Assembly: GCF_018691265.1 (NCBI RefSeq)
Contig: NW_024881321.1
Coordinates: forward strand, 24,153,698-24,217,697
DNA: 64,000 nucleotides
DNA from: Tyto alba
Taxonomy: Eukaryota; Chordata; Aves; Strigiformes; Tytonidae
Direction of reading: 5' to 3'
In this document: positions 38,434 to 50,879 of the stretch, in pieces
Layout: each line of letters opens with the position of its first letter
Position numbering within the stretch: the stretch's first letter is position 1
Translations under genes and position numbers: made by a program
Notes under the pieces: model-generated
What the model was told of the DNA's origin: nothing
What the model saw: only the letters and a program-made list of their open reading frames with translations
Database searches by the model: none

Positions 38434-39364
38434 TGTTACATCCTGCTCAGATAAGGAAGACAAGTGACTTAAATTCATAAATCCCCAGTGGAACAGACAA
38501 CAGTGAGACAAGTCTCAAAGTCCATGCACAAACATTTATTAGTTTCCCCACCATGTACTAACTGGATACACGATAACTGGCTAAGTATATAACAAATTAT
38601 GGCAAGTGATATAGTATGCCTTGCATTACGTAATGGTAATAAGGAAAAAGGGGGAAAAAAAAAAAAAAAGAAGAAGAGAGAGAGAATAGAGAAATAGAGA
38701 TCACTGGTCCAGGGTCCTGCATTGGTCCTATCTGAGTTTGTCAGGGATGCTTCCATCTTTCTAGCTTGTTTGCTTCTTTCTACTTGTTCTCTTTTAATCC
38801 TCGCCCTGCCCCCACCTCAGTTTATGCACCCTTTCCTTGGGTCCATCCTCTAGGTTGACCCACATACCTATATGTCACAGGTGTGGGGAGGAGTAAGGTG
38901 CTTCATAGGATGATGTAATTAACATGATCTTGTTAATCTTCATTAGCATATTCAGGGTTGTCATCTTTAATATGCATTTCATGGATAATAAAGCAAAAGT
39001 TATTCACTGGAGAGGTGGTGCTTGAAACTTTACAAGATGCAGCAGAGCAGAGCCATCTTGCCTTCACAGGGCTCTCTTACCTCCAGCTGCATCCTGTGCT
39101 AATCAGGCCACCTCATCAGCTCCAGACTCCACATTATGTGACTATCGTTTCATTACTTGTGTTTGAGACATTTATTGTCTCAGAAGGCCTCTGCTTCCCT
39201 CCATCCCTTATCTCTTTCTCAGGCTGTTTTTCTCAGTTCCTGTTTTGGAGAGTTACAAGTCGGCTCTCACGATCTGATTTATGGAATTTTAAACAGGAAA
39301 TTATGCATCTACAGGGTTTCCACTCCAAAGCTTTTGTGACAGAGTGTATGTTAGCAGAGTAACA
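38434..39364 (-). mobile_element. Probable LTR of an endogenous retrovirus, minus strand
   Basis: About 931 bases read as an LTR on the minus strand, from TGTTACTCTGC (right end, 39364) to AGGATGTAACA (left end, 38434), so the termini are inverted TGTTAC...GTAACA. Inside are a U3 with purine-rich and 'gtgggtcaacctagaggatgga' blocks, an ATTAAAAG TATA-like element at about 38788-38795, and a polyadenylation signal AATAAA on the minus strand (TTTATT at 38535-38540). A CATTACGTAATG palindrome lies at 38624-38635, between promoter and poly-A signal. An A/AG-rich run occupies 38651-38697. I could not find a matching TSD (tatgtc on the left, agataa on the right), so the edges are provisional. Open frames in this span (for example 38958-39362, 134 residues plus) lie antisense to the LTR and have no motif. 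Confidence 0.65.
38624..38635. promoter_or_regulatory. Perfect 12-bp palindrome CATTACGTAATG
   Basis: The core TTACGTAA is the kind of site bound by C/EBP- and PAR-type bZIP factors. It lies within the transcribed part of the minus-strand LTR. Function is inferred from motif only. Confidence 0.35.
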
Positions 39365-40111
39365 AGATAATAACCCTGGACCACTGTGTGTTTGAAATTG
39401 GTCATAACTACTCTTCATTCAAGCAACTATAATGTCATGAAAATATAATATGTTAATGAAACTTACTTACATATACTATGAAAGTCCAATTGATACACTC
39501 ACATTAAAAATACTCAGATTTAGTATCAGATCTTTAATTTGCAATTGTGTTAAATATCTAAGTATTGCTTTTATACCTGCTCTTTTAAGCTGTGCTGATA
39601 CATATTCTGTTTGCTAGTAATGATAATTTCCCAGTATAATACAGTTGTTCTTCAGTAAATACATGATGTCCCAAATTACATTCCCAGCACATTTAACTAA
39701 ATTGCTTCTCATTTAATTCCATCTGGAGTCTCAAAGTGATATAGCAGCTCAAGATTATTTGACAGAACTCAGCCAAGCAGGTACCTGATTTTGATACATT
39801 AACCTTGGCATTAAGGGTATCTTTACTCAATCTATACGTTGAGTTACCTTCTTCATACAATGACAGAAGCTTACTGTACTTCTAACTTCATTAGAGAGGC
39901 TATGAATCAGTAGCTTTCATCCAACATACACAGAGGTAACACATATTTATATGACTTATGAACAAAGTAGCACTAATAGAAAGAAATAATAGATTCACAG
40001 TGTTTCGTTGTGGTTAACATATTGGTTTAAAATTAATCTATTCTGATTATAAGGTCACAGAAGACTGAAATTTATTAGAACATATTAAGGAAAGACCGTA
40101 GTGATAATAAA
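39365..40111. other. Non-coding spacer
   Basis: AT-rich sequence. No gene, RNA or repeat is recognised. Confidence 0.5.
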
Positions 40112-40190
40112 CCATGACTTTGCCAAGAAAGATTGGACCAGATGATCCTTGAGGTCCCTTTGAACCTAGTATTCTATGGTATTCTATGAT
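40112..40190 (+). mobile_element. CR1 LINE 3' tail fragment
   Basis: Plus-oriented CR1 end: 'gattggaccagatgatcctt', 'gaggtccctttgaacc', then two copies of the tail unit (ATTCTATGGT ATTCTATGAT) to 40190. No poly-A and no coding remnant. It is strongly 5'-truncated, as most CR1 copies are. Confidence 0.88.
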
Positions 40191-41265
40191 TAAACTTTGA
40201 GGGCATTGTTCACATTATTTGAATGAGTTTATGGAACTTTCCATGTAGCTTGACATATGATCCAAGTCTAAAATGAAAGCTCAAACTTTTAATTCATTTG
40301 CAGGCAAAATCAATTAAATCTCCAATTCATGTGCATGTTTTCTTTCCCCATACTTACTCTATGTGTGTGATACTAATAATCTCACAGTGTTTGCTAAAGT
40401 AGCTTTTAAATGACTTAGTAACAAAAAATTCCAAGTTTCTCATTTAATTTTATTCTCTGAACTAAGGAATAAAAATGTAGAAAGCCTGAATTTGATTCTT
40501 TTCACTGTAGTGAGTTTAATATCCTCAGTGTCATACACCATTGCACTCTGCCTCTTGTCATTTTTGAAATAAAGTACTATTGAACTTTATTAGCTATGTT
40601 ATGTTTAAGTTCTGTCTCCTTCACAGCTAAATATTTCTTCCTAAAACAATTCTAGGACTTCAGTTCATTCAAGCAAACAAAACAGATCAAGTTGAGCTGT
40701 TTTGTACAAGGCAAGTAAACCTCATAAAGGATTGACATAGATGTCTATTAATGATGTTTATTCATAACTATTTTTTCATGGAGCTTGCTGTGAAAGAAAG
40801 GATGCCCACTAGAGAAGTACTGTATTTTAACAATTTCTGTCTTTAAAAAGCTTCTTTCTATAGAAAGAGAACTGAAGAAGAATCTTATGATGGTGTATTT
40901 TACAAGTTTGCAAACTCCTTCACCATGCTCAGTACAGAACAAATGACAACAACAAAAATAAAAGATGACTAAAATAAAACTGCTACAGAGAAGCTAGATC
41001 CCTGGTGATTGTCTTCTGGGGAATAAGAACATCATAAACTTTCAAACTGCTCATCAATACTGGCATCATCCATGGAAGGGCAGAATAGCAGCACAGCAAC
41101 CTGAGGGTAGGAGAGTGTGGGCAGGCATAGTGCTCCATGTTGCCTCTCTCCCTCCTAGCTGTTCCATCAGATGGGGCTTGTTGGTGTCAGGCAACTTGTC
41201 AAGAACTGTCCAAGTAGACATCCCAAAAGATAAAAAAGCTCTGTTTTGGGCTTCTACTGCAAATT
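40191..41265. other. Non-coding spacer
   Basis: AT-rich sequence. No gene, RNA or repeat family is recognised. A 64-residue minus-strand frame (40748-40942) is unremarkable. Confidence 0.5.
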
Positions 41266-41377
41266 CCCTTCCCCCTCCCCCCTTCCTTTGTCCCTTGTCC
41301 CTTCTCTTCTCCTCCATTCTCCTCCTTCTCTTTCCCCTTCCAACTTCTCCTTCCCTCCACCTTCTCCCTTTCCCCAG
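41266..41377. repeat. Polypyrimidine/polypurine tract (~110 bp)
   Basis: About 112 bases are almost entirely C and T on the plus strand (a few G and A interruptions, such as the TTTGTCCC and CCATTC positions). The complementary strand is polypurine. It produces three artefactual frames: plus-strand Ser/Leu/Pro-rich (41115-41396), minus-strand Gly/Arg/Glu-rich (41066-41386) and Glu/Gly/Lys-rich (41199-41432). Confidence 0.9.
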
Positions 41378-44300
41378 AATTTCCACCAGAAAATAATTCC
41401 AATTTTCTGCTAGCTATAATTCTCCTTAACACCTAAACTTGGGAAGTTCATCTGAGTCAAAAGTTTTGATTGGATAAGAAAATTTTATAAGAATGCTTAA
41501 TTAAAAAATAATCTGACTAGTCTAAATTCTGTTCTTGAAAGGTTAGATTAAGATAATCTAAGACTGCACTGCATTGGAAGCAGCACTCATGATCTACTAT
41601 ATCCAGTGGTTGTACTGTTTTCCCTATGTTGACACTACCACTGACTAACTGAATTTTGTTTATTTGTTTGGAGGGGGGGAGGTTAATTTTCAGACATGTC
41701 AGGCTGATAACAAAAAAGCAGAAAAATCATTTTGGAGATGGGGTGAGAGCGATTTTTATGGTCTGAAGTTAGCCTTGACTGTGAAACTGTCTTCAGAACC
41801 ACTGTTCTGCCAAGCAGAATTGTTAATGTGGCATTTAATGCTTATTTTTTGTGTATCTATGCTTCCTCTTTACTTTATCCTAATTAAGTTTACTGATGTT
41901 CATTCTACATGGATTTCATTATGTCTGATAATCTCTCTGTTGGTGTGGTAACTTTTGAAAAGACAAATTTCTGAGAAATGTCATTAGTTATTTTACCCAT
42001 TAAAGCAGCATATCCATAAAGCTTTTGTAAGCTCCTATATCTTTGTTCTATGCATTCCTCAAAGGATTTTCTCCTTTTTACTTTCATTTCATTAGATTTT
42101 CATTATTAATATTTTTTATAGACAATAAGTGTAACTGATAAAAAGACACTGAAAGAGGTATAATTGTCCCTGTGTCGTAAGATAGATATAGATTTGCTGT
42201 TGAAAGAACTGTATTTACAGCTGTTTTCATTATGCAAGATAGGAGTACAGGAATTAAACTTTCAAAAATTGTAATGAGATATACAGATGTGTAGGAAATA
42301 ATGACCTACACCTGCAAAGGCAAATGGGAAAAATGTCACTCAATACTGTTGTCTACAATTTGGAGCAGAATCCTGCTCAAATAATCATACTGGTATCAGT
42401 GTGACTGTTTTTCTATTAAAGGCCTGTATCTGCAAGGAAAGCTGCTAAACCTGCATTGTAAGGCTGTGTTTGCATGCCAGTGTATAGCACAGAACACTTG
42501 GGATCCAAAACTCCTTGTTGTCCAGATAGGACATCCAATTCAGTGCACCACATCTCTCATCTAGGATATGCACCTACAACTCTTTTCTGCAGAAAGCAAA
42601 GCACACTTAGCCCTTGCTCTTGAGATAGCTTTGGGTTTCAGCAGTAGTATGTTCTCAGACCGTGAGCATTTACAGGTTTCTTAATGGAAACATTGCCTAA
42701 GTTGACACAATTAATAAAGAAATGTGAAAATTTTGTTCCATGTTCCTAAATTAAAAACAAACAAAGAAACACCCAAACCCATTCTAGATTTCTAGAATGA
42801 ACAGTAATGAACTCTACTATAGGAGGGTTTTTGGTCAGTGAAAATGAGTAAATGAATAAATTCTGATTGGAATAGTGAGAAAAGCAACCTTTGAGCAACC
42901 TATTTTTCTAATGTAAGTTTGTAAATAAGGAAACCACAGTTGCTGTAAAGTTGGAAAGTATATTACATATGGAAGTCCTTCAATTTTCTCTTTCTGGTAC
43001 CAGGGGTTTTTTTAGCAATTTAGAAGCAGCATGGAGCATGAAGGTGCCTACAGTGCCAGAGAAAGCTGACTATAGATGTGACAGACTAGAAGAAGTTGAT
43101 CAGATAGCACATCAGTCCCCATTCATGTTCGTTTTCATTTTTCTAAAAGGACTACTGTGTTCAGATGTCAATATGGAGACATTTCATATGTCAGCTATTT
43201 GCAGATAGTCCTTCCTTACTTAAGAAAGATGGCTTCCAATGCCTGTGTTATGATAATATGCTGGATGCATGCCCATTCAAATCCTCATCCATATTTCTCA
43301 CATGATGAATTTTTATTGCAGATTAGAAGTGACAAGAACAGGCTCTCTGCCTTAAAATGCTCTATATTCATTTACATATATATAACCCAAAGCCTTTCTT
43401 TTGTGAAATGGGCCAGTAAGCTACCACTTGAGTCCCTGTGCTATATATACTTATCTTATAACAATATTAACCTGTTTATTATTATTACTGTGTCCTTAAA
43501 AAAGCTCTTTTTAAAGGTTCTGGAAAACAGCCGAGAAGTAATATTTGGTTCCTGGGCACCTGTTTCAGAGTGGTTTGCATTTACACTGCTTATTGATGCA
43601 GACTGGTCTCATCCATGCTGTATAGCGTATGGAGTGGTGTGGTCCAGTACTATACTACAGGCTTACTTTGCAGAGTGTCCACATGGCTGCAGTATCTTAT
43701 TCCCAATATACCTACCTTTAACCAGCTCTCTGTAATTTTGTGGATTCTCATCACACAACTTTGTAGGGAATACCGTTGCATTGTATCCACAATGCTGTGA
43801 ATATTCATGCAAGACATTATAGAATGGAAAAGTGATTTTATTTAAAAGAAAAACTAAACCAAAGCTTGCTTCACTCACTCCCACTCTCTCTTACCACACA
43901 AGTACTAGAATGTACGTGACATCCAAGAGGTCTGCCCAGTGGTCAGCTACCAGAGTAGGAGTGTTCAGGTTGTCTGGCCAGAAGTCGGCCACCTCAGTGC
44001 TCATGTCCAGATGTTAGGATGCATCCTTTGCAGTGATGTGGAAGGCAGGGGAAGACAATTATCAAGTCCTCTTCATGTCTCCTGGGTTAGTCACCACATG
44101 CATATTTCAGATATGCCTTTTTTTTACCCCTTCTGAGCTGGCAGTGTATCTATCCTGGTACACAACCGTGAGATGGCACTGTCCTTGTCTCCAAATCTGG
44201 GTGTTTTATGAAACTGCATATAGATGTGCTGGGATGCCGATGATCTGCTAATCTGGATGCCATTAACACAGGCACTGAGAGCCCTTTCCCTGCAGGGTGT

Positions 44301-44838
44301 TTCTGCTGGTGCCTCCACACCCAGACATTCCCATTCAGTCAGACAAATCTTGGCCTTTCTGATGCAATTCTTTACATCTTTATAGTACCCCTCTGATTTT
44401 TAATTTCAAGAAGTAGTGCTGAGAGTTATTTAAAACCTTCTGCCTCCACCAAGATTGCCAGATCTCTGTGTGATTGGGGAACATTCCTGCAACTGAAAGA
44501 TTAATAAATAATATGTCTTAGGGCTCTGAAAGAGTTGAAATTTACTTGTCTTGTGTGAAAGATAGTAAGAGGACTGCCTCACAAATCAGCTTATTTATAG
44601 ATGTACCATTGAAGGGACCTACCTGTTTTTTCCTAGAGTGGTTCCTGTAAGCAACCTAGAAAATATGCCATCTGAGAAGGGAAATAGGAAGTGATTCAAA
44701 ATGACACTGTAGATTTACTCATAGACTAGATTTACTTGCTGATGTCTGTTACAGGACAATTTAGACGTCTGGTCCTTCAAGTCAAAAACCTCTTGAACTC
44801 TATTCTAGTCCTTCTCTGGATATTGTACTTCTGTGGAG
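41378..44838. other. Non-coding stretch containing the longest open frame of the window
   Basis: No gene or RNA is recognised. The longest open frame here is 43157-43735 (plus, 192 residues). It is Cys/Ile/Ser-rich with no recognisable domain, has no ordered neighbours, and is within what chance allows across six frames of 64 kb. The sequence at about 43900-44340 is less AT-rich and has several overlapping frames on both strands. It may be an old unrecognised repeat. Confidence 0.4.
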
Positions 44839-44865
44839 AAAAAAAAAAAAAAAAAAAAAAAAAAA
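44839..44865. repeat. A27 homopolymer
   Basis: 27 consecutive A. No upstream retroposed body is recognised, so a processed-copy origin is possible but not supported. Confidence 0.95.
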
Positions 44866-47800
44866 GTATTAAAAGAGAAGATGTATGAAGGATAGGGTTC
44901 AGTACTAGCCACAATATCATCTAATGAAGGACTCACTTGTACATCTGAAACCGACAAAAACAGAGATAACATGAAATTTCATGGTCATACACATTAAAAA
45001 GATGGATACATAAATAGATAGATGGCATAAATATTATCCCATACAATGTACAGCTATCTTCAGTAAAGAAAAGAAGAAAACACAGAAAACACATCCAAAA
45101 CCAAACAAATGAAAAAAACATACAAACAAACTGTGTCCTCTCCCTCCCTTTAATATTAGAGACATATTACTACCTGCGAGATTGAATTATCCAATTTTTA
45201 TTACAGAACTAGTTCATATCGTCCAAAAGACTGAACTTAAAGAAAAAATTACCATGTCAAAGTGAACTTAATTTCAAATGACATTGTTAATCAAAGGGTA
45301 GAGGTTTACGTTCAGTGTACTCATGATATTTTATGTCCTTTCCTCATCTCATTGTCTGTCATCAGTGCTGTAATCACAAAATCCCCAAGAAAGCTATTTT
45401 CAGTTTTAAAAATTGAATATAAGTATTACCTACTTTGAAACAGAAAAAATATAACTTCAGGGATCATGAGAGGTGATCAGTATATAAGAATTATGAACAC
45501 AAAACAATGAGGAAACTCCAGGTAAATACTCCAGGTAAATCAGGTAGTTGAGGTAAAATGTAGAATCATTTCTCACTTTTTAAGGAAAAAAGGTCATTGG
45601 CTTTTAGCCACATTTGTTCTTCATAAATTCAGGAAATGTACTACGTGCAAGATTTGTTTGAATAAATATAGATATTTACCAAAGTAATTAGTTCAGCTGT
45701 AAATGTAAACCTGTATTTAGGTGTGATGAACATCACAATTTTTCCAATGCCACAAATTTAATTAATAAACCAAGAAAAACCAAGCAACCAACCAGCCCCA
45801 CCCAAACCGTAAAAAAGTTATGTTAAAGCTGATTTACAATAAATTACCCCCCTCTCCAAATTACTAATATTGAGGCAGAAAATAAAACCTAGTTATTTTG
45901 TAATACAAACAGAGCTCATAATGATGAACAAATTGTGGATCTGCAATTGCAGCCTAGCATATTCAACATAAGCTTGATTAGAAAATGATTTTAAATTTTT
46001 TGTGATAATTCTTTTCAGTTCTAATGACATTTCAGATTTTTAAAAAGCTAAATACATTGTGTTTCAGTGGATTTAATTTAAACAAACTTCAGCCGTTAAA
46101 ATTAAATAACTAGTGAAAAGTCAAATGTAATTTTTTATTTTCCCTCTTAGTGTATCAGCACATGGAACAGCTGGTGAGTAACATGTGATGGATATTGCTT
46201 AAAAAGAAACCAAAACCCCACATATTTACTGCTATCTCATTCTTGCCATTCATTATTGGTGTATTCTTCTTCAATACAGATCTATATTGAACTCCTTGTT
46301 GGTCATGGGACTCATTTTTGTTACCATGTGCCTACTTATCACCTTAACCTCCTCAGCCTCCTTTCTAAGCAGTCCCGATAACACATAAAAAAATGCACTA
46401 CAAATAAATACTAAGAAGTATACTTGGTCCTTTACACACTGAAATCAGGAATTAATGTCTCATTAACTACAGCTGTAGGAATAATACAAAGTATTGTCTT
46501 AATATTCTCATTGTGCAAAACAGGAGACAGCTTCTATAAAGTCCTAAAGAATTCACTGTCACTGTGTAGCAATGTTGCATGACCCAGAACTGAGGTTAGT
46601 ATTGAAATGGGAATATCGCTTGAAATTTGACATCTGAAGTTGTTTACTCATTTGTAATTTAGGTGCAGGGCAGAGATAATGTTTTTCTAACACTTTAAAT
46701 TACACTTCACATACCTCTAAGCTCAAGGTAAGGAGTGTAAATATTAGCTGAACTACATACTGAAAGTAAGAGGCTTGTTATAGATACCTTTTCATTTCTT
46801 GGGATACTAATTTTTCTTCAGTTCACTGCTTACTGAGAATATATTACATAGGCTTAAAGTATGCTAGTGATTGACTTGTATTTTGAAAATTTAACAAGGG
46901 TTGAATGAGACATTGGCTTTTCCTGACACCAAAAGACTTTCCAAGCAGAGTCCTAACAAAAAATTATAGAATTGAGTTATTTCCTACCCTTCCTTTTGCA
47001 CCTCGATCATATTGCCAAAGAAAATAATGACCTCATGGGGCCAACAAGAGAGAAATCAATCAAGAAAAGCACTCGACCTTGAAACCCAGACCTAAGTAAC
47101 CCCTGCATGCAGGGAAAGGGAAAAGGAATCCTAGGACACAGCTTTTTACTAGGGTACTGCTTCCACAATGTTAATTAAAAAGCCATTAAATAAAATATGC
47201 AAACAATACCAAAAGCAGGCATAAAACAATTCAGAAGGAAGAACAAAGAATAGCTAAAAATAGTTCATTTTCTGGTTGATTGCTTTAACCACTATACTGT
47301 TATATAAAAGTTTCAAGATAGCATAGCTTTGCTTTGCTTGTGTAATTTAATAGATTTAATCATGGCTATTCTGCTTTATAGGAAGTTCAATTATTACTAC
47401 ATACATTAAGAATGCTCAGAGAATGACTATCATTTAAGGCTTCTCAGAAGATTCAGATGCAAAAGTGTTCATCTTGTGAATGCCATAAGGATTAAATAAA
47501 ACCTTGATAAGTGTGGTCATGGTGGTGACATCTCTGAATTTTCTGGTTGTTCCTTAAGTTACCTTCACAAAAATGTAGGTTTTCATTACTGAATAATACC
47601 ATGATCTATAGCAGACCGCATTGTAGAAGTATCTGAAACTATTTCTTCCTGGTGTTTTGAAGTATGTAGGAAACGCAAGGGGAAAAGCCTGAGAGAATGA
47701 GCATAGCTTTTAGCTTCTCTGTTTCACAGTGTATCATCCAGAACAACTGAGTCAAAATATTATCCTTGATCTGCTTTCAAAACCTGTGTAGTTAAACCTA

Positions 47801-49474
47801 GTCTTCCTTGGGAACTGCTGTAAAATTACAGTTTAACCTTTATTATGCAGACATTTTAACTCATTTCATTAAGACTGATTTCACAGGGTGATTTCATTGA
47901 CATGAACAATATGAACAGAATAGGTTCTTTGGGCAGAAAGTTTATAATACTTTTAATATATAATTTAAAAATATATTTTAATAAAATAGTATTAGACTGT
48001 CTTTATGTCTTAAGAATATCAGTAACACAGAAGTTGTTCAGTGACAATTAAAAAAAAAATGCCAGCCACTACCACATTTGAATGCATGTAGCTCTTTCCA
48101 TAAATAACAGAAGAAAAAGCCCAAATGACAGATGAAACAGAAATTCTGCTATGACATAGGCTGATAGTTTCCACTTTGACTTTTCCTTAAGCAACACATG
48201 CATATATACATGCAGGTTGTTCCATTAGAATAGTTATTCTATGGTTAGTTAGCTGAAGGAAGAAATGGAGAAATGGAGGGCTGAAAAAATGTTATACATT
48301 TTTGCTTGAATAAGTATCAAACTGGCTTTCAAACATTACAAATGAAGTAAAGAAAATGAAAAAAAAAGGAGGGAGAAATTCCTTTAACTTAGAAGCTAAA
48401 GACATTAAAGAGAACATAATTCAGTCTGAGGTGTATAAGTATAGGTTATTCAATAGAATGTAGAGTGATGTTTTATCCTATGTTTTATAAATATGTATAA
48501 TATAATAAATGCAATACAATACAGTTAAATGAAATAGAATAAAATGTATGAAAACAATATGGATTATATATAAAATTATAACATATATAATATATATAAA
48601 TATAAAATTGAAAAAATTAATATATTTCTATTAAGGAAACAATTATTCCCTGACCCATCTAGAGTGAATAACTTCTAGAACTACATCAGGCCACAAGCAG
48701 AAATTACTCAAAAGCTCTTCCTGAATTTCTGAAGTCTTGAGCTTGATTGAAAGTGGATAGTTCCTGCAGGGGAGGAATGGAACTTAAAAATCTTGTTACA
48801 GAGGTGCCAGCTGAGGACAGAGTTAACAGAAATATTTTGTCTGCCAGCAAAGCGACCTGAAGAAATTTCTATCAGGGCCCCTTCTTCCATTAGCCTACAA
48901 CAGTTCCCTTTCGATTGTTTTGATTCAAAATTTTGTGCAGTCACATTATAAATTGGTTTACTAAAATAATTTGAATGAATAATTCTATGGAAAATAACTG
49001 CAAATCCTATGCAGTTTAATCTTAACCTTGAATTTCACAATTTGCAGTTGAGGAGAACTAACACAGAAGAGTAAAAAGGATGAAGTACCAGTGCTACCCT
49101 ATGGAGCTGATTTTGAATTAGAAGACACATTACAACAATCAGAACTGAGTGAAATCCTCAGTTTCTGCCTGTATGGTAGTTCCACAATCATTAATAAGGA
49201 CCTGTAAATTACCTAGTATCTACCTGCCAGCATAGAAGTACTGGTGTGATCCAAATTAAGCATAAACACACAGTTATGTTTCTATTAATTCAATCAAGCA
49301 CACAATATCGAGTTTATGTCAAAATGGTGCTTGTATATTGACTTTAAGTTAACTATGGTAAAACAGCACAAACCCTGCCTAAAATGTACTGACTCAAGAT
49401 TCTGTCCTCATTTTGTAACAAATATAAAACCTGGTGAGTTAATTTATAACAGACACTTATATAATAAGGGAAGT
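44866..49474. other. AT-rich non-coding stretch
   Basis: No gene, RNA or named repeat is recognised. It includes an extremely AT-rich zone at 48470-48640. Open frames are at most 78 residues. Confidence 0.5.
48470..48640. repeat. AT-rich low-complexity zone
   Basis: About 170 bases dominated by TATAA, ATATAT and AATAT motifs, with very few G or C. No unit repeats cleanly. It may be an unwinding or matrix-attachment-type region, but that is composition only. Confidence 0.7.
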
Positions 49475-49800
49475 TGTGATGAGAACAAACCTCATCAGTG
49501 ACACAAACTGGGGTGCAAAAAAGTTTATCATTTCAGTTGGGAGGATAAGTAAAGGGAGACAAAGGCACAGAGACAAAACCTGACCACTTAGCATTAAACA
49601 ATAACCAGAAACAATATGGTCATACTAATTGATGGGCTATCAAGAAACTGCAGGCAAATAGGACCTTGCAACGGATGAGGATGCAAAGCTGGGGGTCATG
49701 CATGTTGGAGGGGGTTGGTGGGACTGTGCTAACTGATGAGCCAATGTACAGGGGAATGGGGAGCACAGGGGAACAGAGATGAGGGTAGCCAGAAAGGGGT

Positions 49801-49807
49801 ATAAAAG
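49801..49807 (+). promoter_or_regulatory. TATA box of the truncated LTR
   Basis: TATAAAA is followed by a GC-rich start region. The inverted relative has TATAAA at the corresponding place (minus strand, near 59056-59064), which supports it as the family's core promoter. Confidence 0.65.
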
Positions 49808-49928
49808 GGGCTGGTCGTGTGTAAGCACACTGGTCTGGCTGAGCCCTGGGCCTGGTCATCACAGTCTGTCCTGTGTTATATCTTATTGAATCTTAACTCT
49901 CTCTTAGCATAATCTCACTCTCTATCCA

Positions 49929-49946
49929 GTGTGTGTGTGTGTGTGT
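49929..49946. repeat. (GT)9 microsatellite inside the LTR
   Basis: Nine GT units sit where the relative at 58.9 kb has only CTGTGTGCATTCTCTGTG-like sequence, so the array grew after the two copies diverged. Confidence 0.85.
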
Positions 49947-50236
49947 TGCAGGGACTCAGTGTCAGGTGCTGGTGAGAACTATACATGTATGAGAGAAATT
50001 TGGGTCGAGCTACTGGGGTCAGACCAGGGGTGCGGATGCCCCTGACCTATGGTGTCAGCTACTGGAGCCAGTGGGGGTTTTATCCTCCAGACACTGGGGC
50101 AGGAACAGTGTGTGTTCTCAAAAAACAGCTACTGGGGGGACCAGGGTGAGTGAGGTGCATGAGGGGCTCAGCACCAGCGGCTGGAGCAGGAATGCAGGTC
50201 ATAGCCTGTGTGCCTGGTGCGGGCTGCTGGGGTAGA

Positions 50237-50879
50237 TAAGATTAGATTCTCAGGTCAAAAAAATCAAGTTCATTGTCGTTTCATAGAAACATATAATGTA
50301 ATTTAAACAAAAAAACAGATTTCAAATAGCATGCTAGAAGCTAGCATGCAAATCTAATACAAATCTTCTCCTAATTCCCTGCTTAAATTCCTGACCAGTT
50401 TATAAACTAGCTCTTATTTTAACATTATTGTCTTTTAGATTGAGTAGCTGTTTTTCCTCACCATACTTTGCATTCATCTGATAAATACATACAGAGAATA
50501 TAGAGAGTTCTCTATTTGTACCATATAAACATATTTGTCTACAATATTTAATTTGCTAGGTTAAGGTTTTTTTAGTTTTTAATTATAAACAAACTCATCA
50601 GAAGTGGGATTTCTCTGTACTTTCCAGTTTTGAAGGTATCATGCCTGAACAGATGTGATCAGACCTGAAGACAATATTTCTAGGGGAACAAAAATATAAA
50701 TATTTTCTTCTGTCTGTAAGAAATTTATGGGACCAAAGATTGCATCATTGTGTGATCTACTAATATCTAGATTTTCTCCTCCTTTTTTATTTCTGTTTGA
50801 GGAGCTCCCACATTTATACAGATTTTTTTACTGTTAATTCCCAAGTATCTGATTTTGTACTGCATTATATTGCTTTTAA
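50237..50879. other. Non-coding spacer with a short hairpin
   Basis: AT-rich. It holds a perfect inverted repeat at 50329-50349 (9-base arms GCATGCTAG and CTAGCATGC, 3-base loop). No gene is recognised. Confidence 0.55.

Larger units (their letters stand above)
49475..50236 (+). mobile_element. Truncated LTR, plus strand (same family as 58288-59593)
   Basis: An LTR fragment matching, in opposite orientation, the larger LTR at 58.3-59.6 kb. Shared segments in order are a U3 block ('aattgatgg.ct.tcaagaaactgcagg'), the 'ttgcaac.gatgaggatgcaaa' block, a TATA box (GGTATAAAAGGGG at about 49799-49811), 'ctggtctggctgagccc', the 'cacactctatcc' block, and a U5-side series of 'cagctactggggccag' units. 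Similarity stops at 'gctgctggggtag' near 50236, so the last ~350 bases of the LTR, including the second polyadenylation signal and the terminus, are missing. The left edge is blurred; traces of U3 repeats may extend somewhat left of 49475. A (GT)n run lies inside at 49929-49946. No TSD is expected or found. Confidence 0.82.

Noticed and set aside
41066..41432. Arg/Gly/Glu-rich and Ser/Pro/Leu-rich frames on both strands
   Set aside because: Compositional artefacts of the polypyrimidine/polypurine tract.
43157..43735. 192-residue plus-strand open frame, the longest in the window
   Set aside because: No recognisable domain, Cys/Ile/Ser-rich random-looking composition and no supporting context. 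A frame of this length is within chance for six frames over 64 kb.
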